63,823 nt of DNA from a virus. The stretch's first letter is position 1. The number at the start of each line of letters is the position of its first letter. Shown here in pieces: positions 1 to 8,266 of the stretch. A model generated the notes under the pieces. It was not told the DNA's origin and did not search any database. It worked only from the letters and a program-made list of their open reading frames with translations. Position numbers and translations under genes: made by a program. The DNA lies in IMG/VR virus record IMGVR_UViG_3300020034_000013, positions 1-63,823 of that record; one strand, 5' to 3'.

Positions 1-3
1 AGG

Positions 4-441
4 TCACACTATGAGATCCGGAGTTTGACCTTGTAGAAGTCTCTCTGCTTTTACTCGTCCAAGTTCTTCATACGAGATGATGCGAATATTCCCGGGAATT
101 CTCCAGTGCTCCCGAAGTTTTTCTTTCTCGTAGCGAGTTTTCTCGACGAGGGCGGCCGGGAGAATGAGAATAGGGCGTACCGAATCTAGGACATAGGGTG
201 CGAGGAGAGATATCAGAGTCTTCCCGTACCCCACGGGAATAGGACCGAACAACCCCCCGGTTTCCGCTAGCTCTATGAGTGCCTGCGCCTGTATTGGTTT
301 GAGGGTCCACGTACCTCCAGGAGTCTTAAGGACGGCGGTGAGTTCTAGCGCGAGTGCGGCCCAATCTCTCTCGGTGCGACGAGGAAGAGCAGCTATACGA
401 CGGAACTCGGCAGTAGCAGAAAGCGACGATTTATTGAACAT
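4..441 (-). CDS. SF2/SNF2-type DNA helicase, N-terminal part (cut by window edge)
   Basis: The ATPase N-half shows motif I as GPIPVGYGKTLISL and a following Ia-like strand (ILILPAAL), then PDLIV, the strand that normally leads into the DEAH box. The frame meets TGA at 4-6, right where motif II should follow, and the window ends. The C-terminal half lies at 62687-63823. The ATG at 441 is chosen because it overlaps the TAA of the upstream gene (TAATG). An in-frame GTG at 651 would add 70 residues but would overlap that gene by 210 nt. The role is probably dsDNA translocation or branch migration in replication or recombination, inferred from family and the nuclease upstream. Confidence 0.75.
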   Translation of the reverse strand: MFNKSSLSATAEFRRIAALPRRTERDWAALALELTAVLKTPGGTWTLKPIQAQALIELAETGGLFGPIPVGYGKTLISLLAPYVLDSVRPILILPAALVEKTRYEKEKLREHWRIPGNIRIISYEELGRVKAERLLQGQTPDLIV

Positions 442-770
442 TACGTCACCGGGGAGGCGTAGCAAGGGATCCATAGACCAACGACATCCCAAGAATACAC
501 CGTGCCATTTCCCCCACCGTCGGCCATCTTGCAGAGGCTTTCCAGATGATCTGAATACAGGGTGACACTCTTGACTACGAAAAAGAAGGACAGGCGGTAC
601 GAAGGAAGAAGGGTTATCGAGGGGACTTCCGAGATCTCCGAAGGCTCCCACCCCGCTGCTAGGTAGTCTAGGCTAATGGCCTGAAGGATGTCGATATCTG
701 CGCTCATGAAGGTTCGGTCACCTACGGCAAGAATATACACCGACGGCTGGCTATGAAGGATGGGGGTCAT
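441..770 (-). CDS. hypothetical protein, 109 aa
   Basis: No family recognised. The ATG overlaps the upstream stop (ATGA at 767-770) and the stop overlaps the helicase ATG (TAATG at 439-443), so it fits a translationally coupled chain nuclease, 124-aa protein, this protein, helicase. The helicase frame is also open under its last 70 codons. Third-codon-position GC over that overlap slightly favours this frame (22 of 33 against 18 of 33 codons counted between 441 and 540), which is weak support. Confidence 0.55.
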   Translation of the reverse strand: MTPILHSQPSVYILAVGDRTFMSADIDILQAISLDYLAAGWEPSEISEVPSITLLPSYRLSFFFVVKSVTLYSDHLESLCKMADGGGNGTVYSWDVVGLWIPCYASPVT

Positions 771-1141
771 TTATTACTTTCGGGGTGACGCAAAGAAAAG
801 TAGCCGTCCAAGGATTCGAGACCTCTTACGATCTTCTCCGCGCCCTTGACGCTAATGTATACATCGATACTGTTCCACTTGCGATAACAGAACACCATCC
901 CTTTGCCTCGGTCCCGAGAATCGAAACGGACCCGGGCTGTACCGAAAGCAAAAACCCTGCGATCGATGCCCCCCTGTCCGGACAGTACCGCTAGGATGCT
1001 CTGTACAAAAGGAAAAATGGCTTTTGCCCGTAGAAAAAAGTCCTCCTTCTCTCTTAGAACGGAATTCCCAAATGTAAGAATAACGCCGTCCTTGGCCTGC
1101 TGTACTTCTAAGGATGTGTTGTGACTGCCACGGATTTTCAT
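767..1141 (-). CDS. hypothetical protein, 124 aa
   Basis: Mixed alpha/beta protein with no motif I recognise. The start ATG overlaps the stop of the nuclease gene (ATGA at 1138-1141) and its own stop overlaps the next ATG. Its position between a Cas4/RecB-like nuclease and a helicase suggests a DNA-processing accessory role, but nothing in the sequence itself shows function. Confidence 0.65.
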   Translation of the reverse strand: MKIRGSHNTSLEVQQAKDGVILTFGNSVLREKEDFFLRAKAIFPFVQSILAVLSGQGGIDRRVFAFGTARVRFDSRDRGKGMVFCYRKWNSIDVYISVKGAEKIVRGLESLDGYFSLRHPESNK

Positions 1142-2721
1142 CGCGACACCCGGACAACCTCTAGGGCCGTCGAAACAAGGGCAGAGAGTACAGCCTGACC
1201 CTCCGGAGTAGAGGAACAGAGGTAGAGACTGTCGAGATTAGCTGCGTTCACGAGCTCTTGGGTCACCTTGCTGAGACGGCCGGTGCCCTTCCCGTACTCG
1301 ATCTCCCGGTAGTCTGAGACACTGGCGGCTTCGTTGATTTGTTGCTTGGCCTCCGCGATGAAATCATCGGCCTCTTCAATCTCTCGGCTCGGGCGGCAGT
1401 CGATGTAGAGGACATACCCCTCGGGGGCAGGCCACTCCGCTGCCGCCAGCACGCTGGGAATATCGTCTTCTGGCGCTTCCTGAGACACTGCCCCGCTTTC
1501 AACTGCACGAGCTTCTTCCACGGTGTCCTGAGGGGCGCTAAATTCCGGGGCCTTGTCTGCCACGATCTGCGCCTTAGTCCGGCGGGTTTTCTTGGCTTTC
1601 GGGGGCTCTGTCGAGATTTCAATGGGCGCAGGGATGTCCACTTCGGAGGCGGCCACTGCGAACACACTCTCCGGAGGGTTGATTGGGCCATATCCAACAG
1701 ACAGAAGAGTAGTTTCAGGGCCGTATCCTAGGTCGTCCGCAGTCACCCCCCCGCCTTCGCCCTCGGCCGCCTTCTCGTCCTTTAGTGCTTCGAGCTTTGC
1801 CGACGCTACAGGGAACTTTTCACTGGCCTCTGCCTTGGCGGCTGCGAGTTCTTCAGCGCGCACCTCTTCTCTAATGGCAGGCACCGGAGTAGGGCTAGCC
1901 GTGGTAGCGGGGGTTCCAGCTGCCTGTCGTGCTCTGAGCTTTTCGAGGATACTCATATCGGGGATTCCTATGTGTGGGGTATTGAGAGTGAAGAGACTCT
2001 TGCGGAGGTCCACGGGACCGAGGTTGCATCTGCCCTGGTACGGACAACCTCCGTAAGAGCGGCACATTGTAGGAGTGGGCTCCAAAGCCAGCGGGTTACT
2101 CACGGTACTATGTGTATGAGAGATCTCCTTGGCAAGAGTAACAAGTGAAGAAAACTCTAGGGCCGCGTGCTCCTTCGTGAAGGTAACGGTAACAGGCTGT
2201 GCAGTAGGATTACGGGTTCGAAGGTAGAGCCATGTCGCATCGATAGCATCTACATTGGACTCCTCTATAGAGATGTGCGCGTAGATTACCGCCTGCGGGT
2301 CCCTGAGGAGGGTAGTCTCAGTCTTAGCCCATCGGAAATCGCTGGTAGTCTTGTAGTCGTACACCGCGACGCCAGGAAGGAGTAGATCCCTGTAGCCATT
2401 GAAGATGAGGTTGTTACCCGGCACCCGGTATTCGAAGGGGACCTCGGTCTGCGCCGCAGCCAGAGGGGGGAGATGCGCAAGGGCCTCTGCGGCGATGTAT
2501 GCAGCCTTGCGCGGAGTCCCATCATGGTTATCGTAGGCCCATGCCCGCTTTGTCTGTACGTACTCCTCTAGTAGAGCATGCACCTCCGTGCCGAGTGCGG
2601 CAGCGGGATGAGGATCCGGATAGATCTTAGCTATATACTTCCACGCCCACTTTCGTTTGCAGTCGTTCCAAGCATTGATCTGTGAGGCGCTGATCTTGTA
2701 AGGTTTTTCGCTGTCGGACAT
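1138..2721 (-). CDS. PD-(D/E)XK nuclease, Cas4/RecB-like, with long C-terminal extension
   Basis: 527 aa. The N-terminal about 280 residues carry the nuclease fold: KISASQINAWNDCKRKW at the start, then a GYRDLL Asp and the VYDYKTT motif (D-x-K) of the PD-(D/E)XK core. A closing cysteine group CRSYGGCPYQGRC, with the early Cys in NDCKRKW, resembles the Fe-S cluster of Cas4, AddB and RecB-like proteins. An Ala/Glu-rich linker and a separate C-terminal domain of about 90 residues follow. Expected activity is exonuclease or end processing with the downstream helicase. ATG 2721 was chosen over ATG 2736; a TTGCAG-N16-GTACAC-N6-ATG arrangement would give a leaderless start there, but it is a weak match. 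Confidence 0.8.
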   Translation of the reverse strand: MSDSEKPYKISASQINAWNDCKRKWAWKYIAKIYPDPHPAAALGTEVHALLEEYVQTKRAWAYDNHDGTPRKAAYIAAEALAHLPPLAAAQTEVPFEYRVPGNNLIFNGYRDLLLPGVAVYDYKTTSDFRWAKTETTLLRDPQAVIYAHISIEESNVDAIDATWLYLRTRNPTAQPVTVTFTKEHAALEFSSLVTLAKEISHTHSTVSNPLALEPTPTMCRSYGGCPYQGRCNLGPVDLRKSLFTLNTPHIGIPDMSILEKLRARQAAGTPATTASPTPVPAIREEVRAEELAAAKAEASEKFPVASAKLEALKDEKAAEGEGGGVTADDLGYGPETTLLSVGYGPINPPESVFAVAASEVDIPAPIEISTEPPKAKKTRRTKAQIVADKAPEFSAPQDTVEEARAVESGAVSQEAPEDDIPSVLAAAEWPAPEGYVLYIDCRPSREIEEADDFIAEAKQQINEAASVSDYREIEYGKGTGRLSKVTQELVNAANLDSLYLCSSTPEGQAVLSALVSTALEVVRVSR

Positions 2722-2745
2722 CCCTACGTGTACCATGCCGAGGCC

Positions 2746-2774
2746 TTGACTGCAAGGCGAACTAAGCTTACTAT
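2746..2774 (+). promoter_or_regulatory. promoter for the primase-helicase gene
   Basis: TTGACT, 17-nt spacer, TACTAT, in the 145-bp divergent gap between the leftward nuclease and the rightward primase-helicase. The opposite strand also reads TATAGT here. Unlike many promoters in this genome it is far from the start codon; the gene has a strong AAGGAGG site at about 2851-2857. Confidence 0.55.
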
Positions 2775-2866
2775 AACCGTCTACGCTTGCCCAAAGGACC
2801 CATGAATAACGAGGATATCGCAGTACTTCACCTCCGAGATGTCGATACAATGAAGGAGGGACGTCG

Positions 2867-5059
2867 ATGATGTACCCCCTCTCAGTATCTCCTAGCATCG
2901 CTAAAAAAAGTGCCAAGATCACCGATTACATCGAGTGCACCTGGGAGGATTTCTGCGCCATAGAAGCAGCTCCTGATGGTAAGGCCAAAGAAGAGTACGA
3001 ACTCCTCTATCCCGCGCGTTTTGAGAATTCCTATCGCACCGATGATAACGCCCGAGATCTATGGGCCGCCCGTATAGATGTCGACCAGCGTCATGTCACC
3101 GAGGAGGAGCTCCGGAAGGCGCTCACTCCCTTTAAAGCGGTGGCCTGGACATCCTACAATTCTACTCCCGAGGCCCTGCGGTGGGCCGTCTGGGTCGTCT
3201 TAGATAGGACTCCGGCCTATAAGGCGGAGTACCAGGCCACCGTGCGACGCCTAGTGGAGATCATCCCCGGAGCATCCAAGGGTCAAGCCGATATGTCCCG
3301 GCCCCGTGTGGTGCCAGTCGACCGACCCGGTTTCCGTAAATTCGTGACGGATGGCTTTCCTCTGGCGGTTGCCTTGGTGACCAAGGAACCCGCGCATCAG
3401 AAAAGCGAGAACCCTCTATGGGAGAGGGCAGGGAAACCCGACATCCAGAAGGCCAGGGAGATCCGCCGCACACAGGGCTACCCTCCACAGGGGGAGCAGT
3501 ATGACCTCTCCCGCCTCCTCGCCCGGGCGTTGGTAGATGCGGGCTACGATGAGGGAGATGCCTGCTCTATGGTGTCTGCAGACGGAGATTACGACACTGC
3601 TTGGATCGGCCCCGTGCAACGCTCGGCTGTCGCAGGAGGGGAGTCGCTCAAAAGGTATTGGCCGGCCGCGGAGGAGTTCCTCAATGCTCTCGGGATCGAG
3701 AGATATGGCACGACCTCCGCTAAAACGCTCATCGCTGCCCTCCGCGCTCGTGAGGCGGTGGTGGAGACACCTGCAAAGCCCGGACATGAATATACGTACG
3801 ACCCTTCTTTCGTCGTGAATGGGGAGGTCGAGAGCGCCTCTCTTCATACGGTAACAACGACACTGATCTCCTCCGCCGAATGGCAGAACGTCCTCAAATG
3901 GAACGACTTCTCCAACCGACCGGAGGCTCACGGCCCTCCAATGAAGCTCGATGCAGAGCAAGATAAAGGGGTGTCGAAAAACGATATCACCCTTATCCGG
4001 CTATGGTTTGCATGGAGACACGGCATGAAGGTGCGAGAAGAGGATTGCCGTGCGGCGATCTACACGGCGACCAAACGTAACCACTATCATCCGGTGCAGA
4101 TCTGGCTGAACGCCCTCCCCGAAGCAGATCCCCGTATCCTGGATGGCCTGGCAGGTCGGTTATTCGGCGCTAGCGATCCTCTCGAAGAGGTCTTCCTACG
4201 GAAGTTCCTCGTGCAAGCCGTCGCGCGGATCATGCGGCCCGGTTGCCAGGCGGATAGTGCCCTCACGCTCTATGAGGAACGCGGCGGCATGAAAAAGAGC
4301 ACGTTCGTGCGTGTACTCTTCGGGGAGGCCTGGATGGCTCCGTTCGGGAAGATGAAGCTAGGGGAGATCGAGACCAGTAGGAAGCTCCTAGGGAAATGGG
4401 CGTTTGAGATCGCAGAGATGGCTGCGATGCGGGACAGCCAGGTGGAGGACATCAAAGCATTTTTCACTACAACGTCCGACCACTTGCGGGATATGTGGGA
4501 CCCCAACTACTGGGACCAGCCCCGACAGTGTGTGTTCGTGTGCACAACTAACGATAAGCAAATCCTCAAAGACGAAGCCCACGAGCGGAGATTTTGGATC
4601 ATCGACGTGAAGCAGGTGATCGATATCGAATACCTTGAGGCTAACCGAGATGCCATCTGGCGAGCCGCGCTCGATCTCTACAGAGCAGGGGAACAGTGGT
4701 GGCTTACCAACGAAGAAAAGGAACGGGCGAAGATCATACTAGAAGGGTTCCGAGAACAGCCGGACCCGTGGCATGAAGCTATCGAAGACTACTGCTCCGG
4801 CAAGGAGTATGTCCTGTCGTCCAAGATGTTCACCGATCTCTTCGCCGGCACCGGAGGGGGGATCGAGAAGTACGGAGTGAAAGAGCAGAGACGGATCTGC
4901 ATTTCCCTGAAAAGGATGGGCTGCGTCTCCTGTACGATGAGGACAGGGGATAAGGTGATCCGAGTGTGGCGGATGTCGGATAAACTGAGGTCTCAGGCTT
5001 CTCCCCAGCCCGAACCCAAACTCAGGCTGGTTTTACCGACATCTCATACATCTGCCTAG
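2867..5059 (+). CDS. primase-helicase, VapE family (primase-like N-terminus)
   Basis: 730 aa. The C-terminal half matches the VapE/D5-like helicase pattern: a P-loop region (ERGGMKKSTFVRVLFG), FEIAEM as the acidic motif, IKAFFTTTSD, CVFVCTTND and ERRFWIIDV. The final Gly of the classic GKS is Lys here (KKST), a deviation worth noting. The first about 150 residues (AARIDVD, SYNSTPEALRWAVWVVLD) look like an archaeo-eukaryotic primase domain. Likely role: priming and unwinding at the phage origin; the gene-poor AT-rich segment lies directly downstream. Start supported by AAGGAGG about 9 nt upstream. Followed by a terminator. Confidence 0.85.
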   Translation: MMYPLSVSPSIAKKSAKITDYIECTWEDFCAIEAAPDGKAKEEYELLYPARFENSYRTDDNARDLWAARIDVDQRHVTEEELRKALTPFKAVAWTSYNSTPEALRWAVWVVLDRTPAYKAEYQATVRRLVEIIPGASKGQADMSRPRVVPVDRPGFRKFVTDGFPLAVALVTKEPAHQKSENPLWERAGKPDIQKAREIRRTQGYPPQGEQYDLSRLLARALVDAGYDEGDACSMVSADGDYDTAWIGPVQRSAVAGGESLKRYWPAAEEFLNALGIERYGTTSAKTLIAALRAREAVVETPAKPGHEYTYDPSFVVNGEVESASLHTVTTTLISSAEWQNVLKWNDFSNRPEAHGPPMKLDAEQDKGVSKNDITLIRLWFAWRHGMKVREEDCRAAIYTATKRNHYHPVQIWLNALPEADPRILDGLAGRLFGASDPLEEVFLRKFLVQAVARIMRPGCQADSALTLYEERGGMKKSTFVRVLFGEAWMAPFGKMKLGEIETSRKLLGKWAFEIAEMAAMRDSQVEDIKAFFTTTSDHLRDMWDPNYWDQPRQCVFVCTTNDKQILKDEAHERRFWIIDVKQVIDIEYLEANRDAIWRAALDLYRAGEQWWLTNEEKERAKIILEGFREQPDPWHEAIEDYCSGKEYVLSSKMFTDLFAGTGGGIEKYGVKEQRRICISLKRMGCVSCTMRTGDKVIRVWRMSDKLRSQASPQPEPKLRLVLPTSHTSA

Positions 5060-5083
5060 ACGTCCGAAGAGATAGACTTCATG

Positions 5084-5113
5084 AAGGCCCGGCTAATCCC
5101 CGGGCCTTTTTCT
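5084..5113 (+). terminator. rho-independent terminator
   Basis: AAGGCCCGG (5084-5092) pairs with CCGGGCCTT (5100-5108) across a 7-nt loop and runs into a T-rich tail. It lies 25 nt after the primase-helicase stop. Confidence 0.85.
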
Positions 5114-5582
5114 TTGGTTGCCCTCCATAACGGGAGGTGACGGGTGGTCGTCGGAGTGGTGTTACAAATCTGAGCTTATTTTCTCGGGGTTGTATCTCTG
5201 TAACATGTGTAATATATATTTTTTATAAAGTATATATATTATAGTAGTAGTGGGGAGGAGGGTGAGGGCGGGGAGCGCGGTGGTGGAGCGTGGGGGGGGG
5301 GCAACGGACCCTTCTTATGTTTATTACGTGTTACAGCGTTTCAGTGAGCTACACCCTAAAAACAAGCCGTAGCGTAAACCACCTACATGACCTGGACGCG
5401 TTACGGGGGGCGTGACAAACTGCCTACCGTACCTTCCTAGCGTATAAGTTTGATGCACCTGTATAAGTTAAAACTCTTCGGCCGACCTAAAATTAGCTTT
5501 TGGAAAACTTAAAAATTCTAAAATTACGGAATCCGTTCTGGGTGGATTCTGTACCTCGTTATGGCAACTCGACGACCCTGTC
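5114..5582. other. gene-poor AT-rich/G-rich segment, candidate replication origin
   Basis: No convincing ORF. A roughly 45-nt, almost pure A/T stretch (about 5205-5246) is followed by a strand-asymmetric G-rich tract ending in ten consecutive G (5292-5301). GTTACA occurs at 5161 and 5330 and as its complement TGTAAC at 5199. GTATAAGTT is repeated at 5442-5450 and 5461-5469, followed by an A/T-rich patch to 5528. An AT-rich unwinding region with short repeats next to the primase-helicase gene is a typical origin layout. The assignment is inference. Confidence 0.45.
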
Positions 5583-5631
5583 TTGACACTTACTCTTGGA
5601 ATGGCCATCCTCAGAGTAGAGTGAGGACATC

Positions 5632-5745
5632 ATGACCGAGTGGCAGATTATCTTCGTGTACATCATCCTGGTACTATGTGTGTTCTTTGCCGGGTTCTGC
5701 GTAGGATGTGCGTGGTGCTGCTCGGGTAGGGGCGGTAGAAGGTGA
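5632..5745 (+). CDS. small membrane protein, 37 aa
   Basis: One hydrophobic helix (about residues 5-29, IIFVYIILVLCVFFAGF) with four cysteines, then a short basic tail ending SGRGGRR. Too short for standard ORF cut-offs. A TTGACA at 5583 with a 17-nt spacer to CATCCT could drive it. No clear ribosome site beyond GAGGAC. Function unknown; it is the first gene after the candidate origin. Confidence 0.5.
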   Translation: MTEWQIIFVYIILVLCVFFAGFCVGCAWCCSGRGGRR

Positions 5746-5766
5746 CGCAAGACTTGCATAAATATC

Positions 5767-5795
5767 TGGACACGGCCCTCGATATATCGTAGCGT
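5767..5795 (+). promoter_or_regulatory. promoter with predicted leaderless start
   Basis: TGGACA, 17-nt spacer, TAGCGT, then six bases to ATG 5802. This is the geometry seen at many leftward genes here. Confidence 0.45.
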
Positions 5796-5801
5796 AGTGT
5801 C

Positions 5802-6362
5802 ATGGCTCTTGTGCATCTTAGCGAAGTCCTCGACATCCTTTCTACCCGGACGCAGGCACCATCTATCCTGGGGGCGCAGCTCGAAGGGCTCGAGGTGGGG
5901 GACGGCAGAGTAGATCGTTACGAGAGCGACCCTCCTCATGTAATAGAGGAGGTGCTGCATGTGGCCGGAGTCCTTCGGTGCATCCAAGCTCTACGAGAAA
6001 ACGGACCCCCACGGGACGACAAGTGGAATACTCTATACCCTGCGCTCGCACGTACCAAGGACCGCTTTCGCTCGGTCGGTCGGTATGTAGGGATGGGGTA
6101 TCTCATCTCCGCTGTCCTGACCGTATATTCGGAATTCGGCGTGCGGGAGCCTACGCGAGGTCTCCTTTCTCTGCATCGTTGGTTATCCTCTCAGGCCCCG
6201 GTCGCCTACCCGCCGCTCAAGGGTGATTATGAGGCGCAAGTCGCTGGGTTCTCCGAGAGTACCGCCGCCAAGCGAGAAGTCTCTGAGCTCTACGCAGACG
6301 CACTCCTCGCCGCAAATAAACATGTACAGAGCTGGAACGCCCCTAATGCCCTCCGAAAGTAG
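5802..6362 (+). CDS. hypothetical protein, 186 aa
   Basis: Mostly helical by appearance; no motif recognised. No Shine-Dalgarno sequence precedes the ATG, but a promoter-like element ends six bases upstream, so a leaderless transcript is possible. The next gene starts inside its 3' end (ATG 6346). Confidence 0.6.
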   Translation: MALVHLSEVLDILSTRTQAPSILGAQLEGLEVGDGRVDRYESDPPHVIEEVLHVAGVLRCIQALRENGPPRDDKWNTLYPALARTKDRFRSVGRYVGMGYLISAVLTVYSEFGVREPTRGLLSLHRWLSSQAPVAYPPLKGDYEAQVAGFSESTAAKREVSELYADALLAANKHVQSWNAPNALRK

Positions 6363-6657
6363 ACCGCCCTCCCCTAAATGGGTTACCCTCGCGGAGGCCG
6401 CGAAGTATACCGCTATCCCTCATCGTACGTGGCGGCACTGGTGCGCTACCGAAAAGGCCCCGGCCAAGAGGTACGGTAGGGCGTGGTACTTGGATATCGC
6501 AAGCTGTCTCAATGATGAAGAGGGCAATCTGAGAGACTATGCTCTCCAGATTCTTGACAATGTCTCTCAGATCGAGAGCTGTAAGGAGGTAGCAGGCACC
6601 TGGGTTATCGTCGTAGGCCCGCGTATCGGCAAGCGTATCGGCAAGAAAGTGCCCTGA
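6346..6657 (+). CDS. excisionase/MerR-like helix-turn-helix protein, 103 aa
   Basis: The segment WVTLAEAAKYTAIPHRTWRH followed by the wing-like RYGRAWYLDI fits the winged-helix fold of excisionases and Mor/MerR-type phage DNA-binding proteins. A C-terminal part ends in a basic GKRIGKKVP tail. ATG 6346 overlaps the upstream gene by 17 nt; ATG 6322 is an alternative. With no integrase visible, a transcriptional or DNA-architecture role is more likely than excision. Confidence 0.6.
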   Translation: MPSESRPPSPKWVTLAEAAKYTAIPHRTWRHWCATEKAPAKRYGRAWYLDIASCLNDEEGNLRDYALQILDNVSQIESCKEVAGTWVIVVGPRIGKRIGKKVP

Positions 6658-6705
6658 GCTCCTGAGGGTATATGAGAGGGAAGCGTTTATCGCAGGGCGT
6701 GTCCC

Positions 6706-6760
6706 ACCGGTTCACGGACCGGTCCCCTCAACCACTATTCGACGGGTCCTCGGGACCCGT
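6706..6760 (+). promoter_or_regulatory. two hairpins around a possible promoter
   Basis: ACCGGT repeats at 6706-6711 and 6718-6723 form one inverted repeat. ACGGGTCC/GGACCCGT (6742-6749/6753-6760) form a perfect 8-bp hairpin. TTCACG (6711) and CACTAT (6733-6738), 16 nt apart, would start transcription within the second hairpin, giving the small-gene mRNA at 6805 a structured 5' end. There is no T-tract, so it is not a simple terminator. Confidence 0.4.
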
Positions 6761-6804
6761 GCAACAGACTCCGCTCTCTTCTACCTGAAAGGACCCGGTG
6801 AACA

Positions 6805-6960
6805 ATGGCGAAAAAGTACGACAAGACGGTTCTTGAACCCAAGCCTAAGGCTAGTGGTAAGATCGTAGATGAGAGAAATTCGACCATCCAGGCAGCGGCC
6901 GATAAGATGCGCAAAGAGCAAGCGAAGGCCACCCCCAAGGCCCCTAAAGGTAAGAAGTAA
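6805..6960 (+). CDS. small basic protein, 51 aa
   Basis: Lys/Ala-rich, starting [19 protein letters not shown] and ending KAPKGKK. Preceded by GAAAGGA as a ribosome site. It overlaps the next gene by one base (TAATG). Its charge suggests nucleic-acid binding, which is inference only. Confidence 0.6.
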   Translation: MAKKYDKTVLEPKPKASGKIVDERNSTIQAAADKMRKEQAKATPKAPKGKK

Positions 6961-7103
6961 TGCCCCTCAAGGCTGGCAAGTCCAATGCAGTGAAGAGCGA
7001 GAACATCAAAGAACTCGTGAAGTCGGGGCGTCCGCAGAAACAGGCGATCGCCATCGCCTACGAGAAGGCCCGCGAGAGCGGCAAATCCAAGGGCAAGAAA
7101 TAG
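6960..7103 (+). CDS. small conserved-type phage protein, 47 aa
   Basis: Begins [19 protein letters not shown] and contains [16 protein letters not shown], a pattern I recognise from small proteins found in many phages and prophages (MPLK..KS..VI..NI.EL...G.P..QA.AIA), of unknown function. It starts in a TAATG overlap and ends in a Lys-rich tail. Confidence 0.65.
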   Translation: MPLKAGKSNAVKSENIKELVKSGRPQKQAIAIAYEKARESGKSKGKK

Positions 7104-7105
7104 CC

Positions 7106-7378
7106 ATGGACCCCCAGTCAAAACCTTGCACCTGTTGTGCGATGGCTCGAGAAGGTATCCCTTCGGACATCTCTTTTTTGACGGGGGCGGCTCTGGGCAT
7201 CCTGCATCTCGGCCATAGCGCTCCTCTCCCCTTGTGCGAAAAGCACGCGGCTCTCACGCTCGAGCAACTTCGGTGGCTCGCGGGGCAGCTGGACATTACT
7301 CTCGCACCCCCCGCCGACCCCAAAGACTCGGGGCCTCAAGTCAACGTCCTTACTCCTAAGGGTACGGTGCTCTCATGA
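7106..7378 (+). CDS. hypothetical protein with possible zinc site, 90 aa
   Basis: Cysteines and histidines cluster (CTCC near the start, then LHLGH and CEKH), which could bind a metal. ATG 7106 follows the upstream stop by two bases; the stop overlaps the next ATG (ATGA). No family recognised. Confidence 0.55.
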   Translation: MDPQSKPCTCCAMAREGIPSDISFLTGAALGILHLGHSAPLPLCEKHAALTLEQLRWLAGQLDITLAPPADPKDSGPQVNVLTPKGTVLS

Positions 7379-7665
7379 TCGCCTACGTCAAAGTAGAGCA
7401 ACAGGGTCGCCATTGGACCGCTTCGTTTCCGGAGTATCCTGGGAAGTTTGCAAACGGCTTTACCCGAGTGTCGGCCATCCGCTATGCCAAGGATGCCCTC
7501 GAAGCTTGGATGAGTGAGCAGCTCGATAAAGGCGTGGTCCCTGTGGCTGCTCCGGTGTCGTCCGACGACCTTGAAGAGGTCAAGCTGTCTCAGGATATCG
7601 GAGTACGCGTTCACTCTCTTACGGTCCGTGCTAGCGCACCCCGCGCTAAGTTCCCCGGTACGTGA
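7375..7665 (+). CDS. HicB-like protein without HicA partner
   Basis: The N-terminus YVKVEQQGRHWTASFPEYPG followed by YAKDALEAWM has the shape of HicB-type antitoxins, a partially degraded RNase-H-like fold (beta-beta-beta-alpha) recognising EYPG-like loops. No HicA-like small double-stranded-RNA-binding ORF is adjacent, so this is an orphan, perhaps a regulator or a counter to a host HicA toxin. ATGA overlap with the upstream gene. Confidence 0.55.
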   Translation: MIAYVKVEQQGRHWTASFPEYPGKFANGFTRVSAIRYAKDALEAWMSEQLDKGVVPVAAPVSSDDLEEVKLSQDIGVRVHSLTVRASAPRAKFPGT

Positions 7666-7811
7666 TGAGCGAACCGGAGAAGACCCTCGAAGAGCAGGTA
7701 AAAGAGTTCCTTGCCGCAGTCGATAAGTACTGGCCGGAGGATGCCTCGACGAATATCTTCGCCGGCGATCCAGATTCTGATGACGAGAACGACGGCCGGG
7801 GCCGAGACTGA
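7665..7811 (+). CDS. small acidic protein, 48 aa
   Basis: Begins MSEPEKTLEEQVKEFLAAVD and ends in an Asp/Glu-rich tail (DPDSDDENDGRGRD). Starts in a TGATG overlap with the HicB-like gene. A strongly acidic small protein could act as a DNA mimic or inhibitor; nothing proves this. Confidence 0.55.
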   Translation: MSEPEKTLEEQVKEFLAAVDKYWPEDASTNIFAGDPDSDDENDGRGRD

Positions 7812-7887
7812 TCTTCTTTTGTTACCTTCACACTGCCGATCGGCGAAATGCGTAGCACGAAGGATACAATCCAGCCTCTCGGGATGA

Positions 7888-8259
7888 TCAGCGACCCACA
7901 TATACCTGCGCGCTGTAATCTTCGCGGACCGCGGCGCGCGCGGACTGGCAAAAGCTGAACCATTCAGACGCCTCGCAGATGACGTCGTAGCTCTCCGGCA
8001 GGAACCGAGCCGCATACTGGTCGCGATCATCGTCGTCGCTGTAATCTCCACTGAGCTCAACGAGTACATCTCCAGGCCGAATGTTGAGGCTGTACATGAG
8101 GACGTATCGCTCAAGATCTTCGAGCCTCGAGCAGCAACTGATTCCGACCGGCTGCGTATCAGCCGACTCGTCCGACGCAACCCATCCGTCTTTGCGGCTA
8201 TGGTCAAGCAGAGTTTCGAGGCTCTCGTCGCGTGAGTGGATTCGGTACGCGCTGCTCAT
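7888..8259 (-). CDS. hypothetical protein, leftward insert (moron), 123 aa
   Basis: The only leftward gene between the early block and the terminase genes. Product begins MSSAYRIHSRDESLETLLD and has an acidic patch GDYSDDDDRDQY. No family recognised. Start 8259 is chosen because a promoter (TTGACA-N16-TACTAT) ends seven bases upstream; ATG 8268 overlaps the -10 box. The promoter spacer is a palindrome. Own promoter plus opposite orientation suggest an independently expressed accessory gene. Confidence 0.6.
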   Translation of the reverse strand: MSSAYRIHSRDESLETLLDHSRKDGWVASDESADTQPVGISCCSRLEDLERYVLMYSLNIRPGDVLVELSGDYSDDDDRDQYAARFLPESYDVICEASEWFSFCQSARAAVREDYSAQVYVGR

Positions 8260-8266
8260 GTCACTC

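Noticed and set aside
4-651. GTG 651 as helicase start
   Set aside because: It would overlap the 109-aa gene by 210 nt; ATG 441 sits in a TAATG overlap.
5114-5582. ORFs in the AT/G-rich gap
   Set aside because: Short, no ribosome sites, low-complexity translation.
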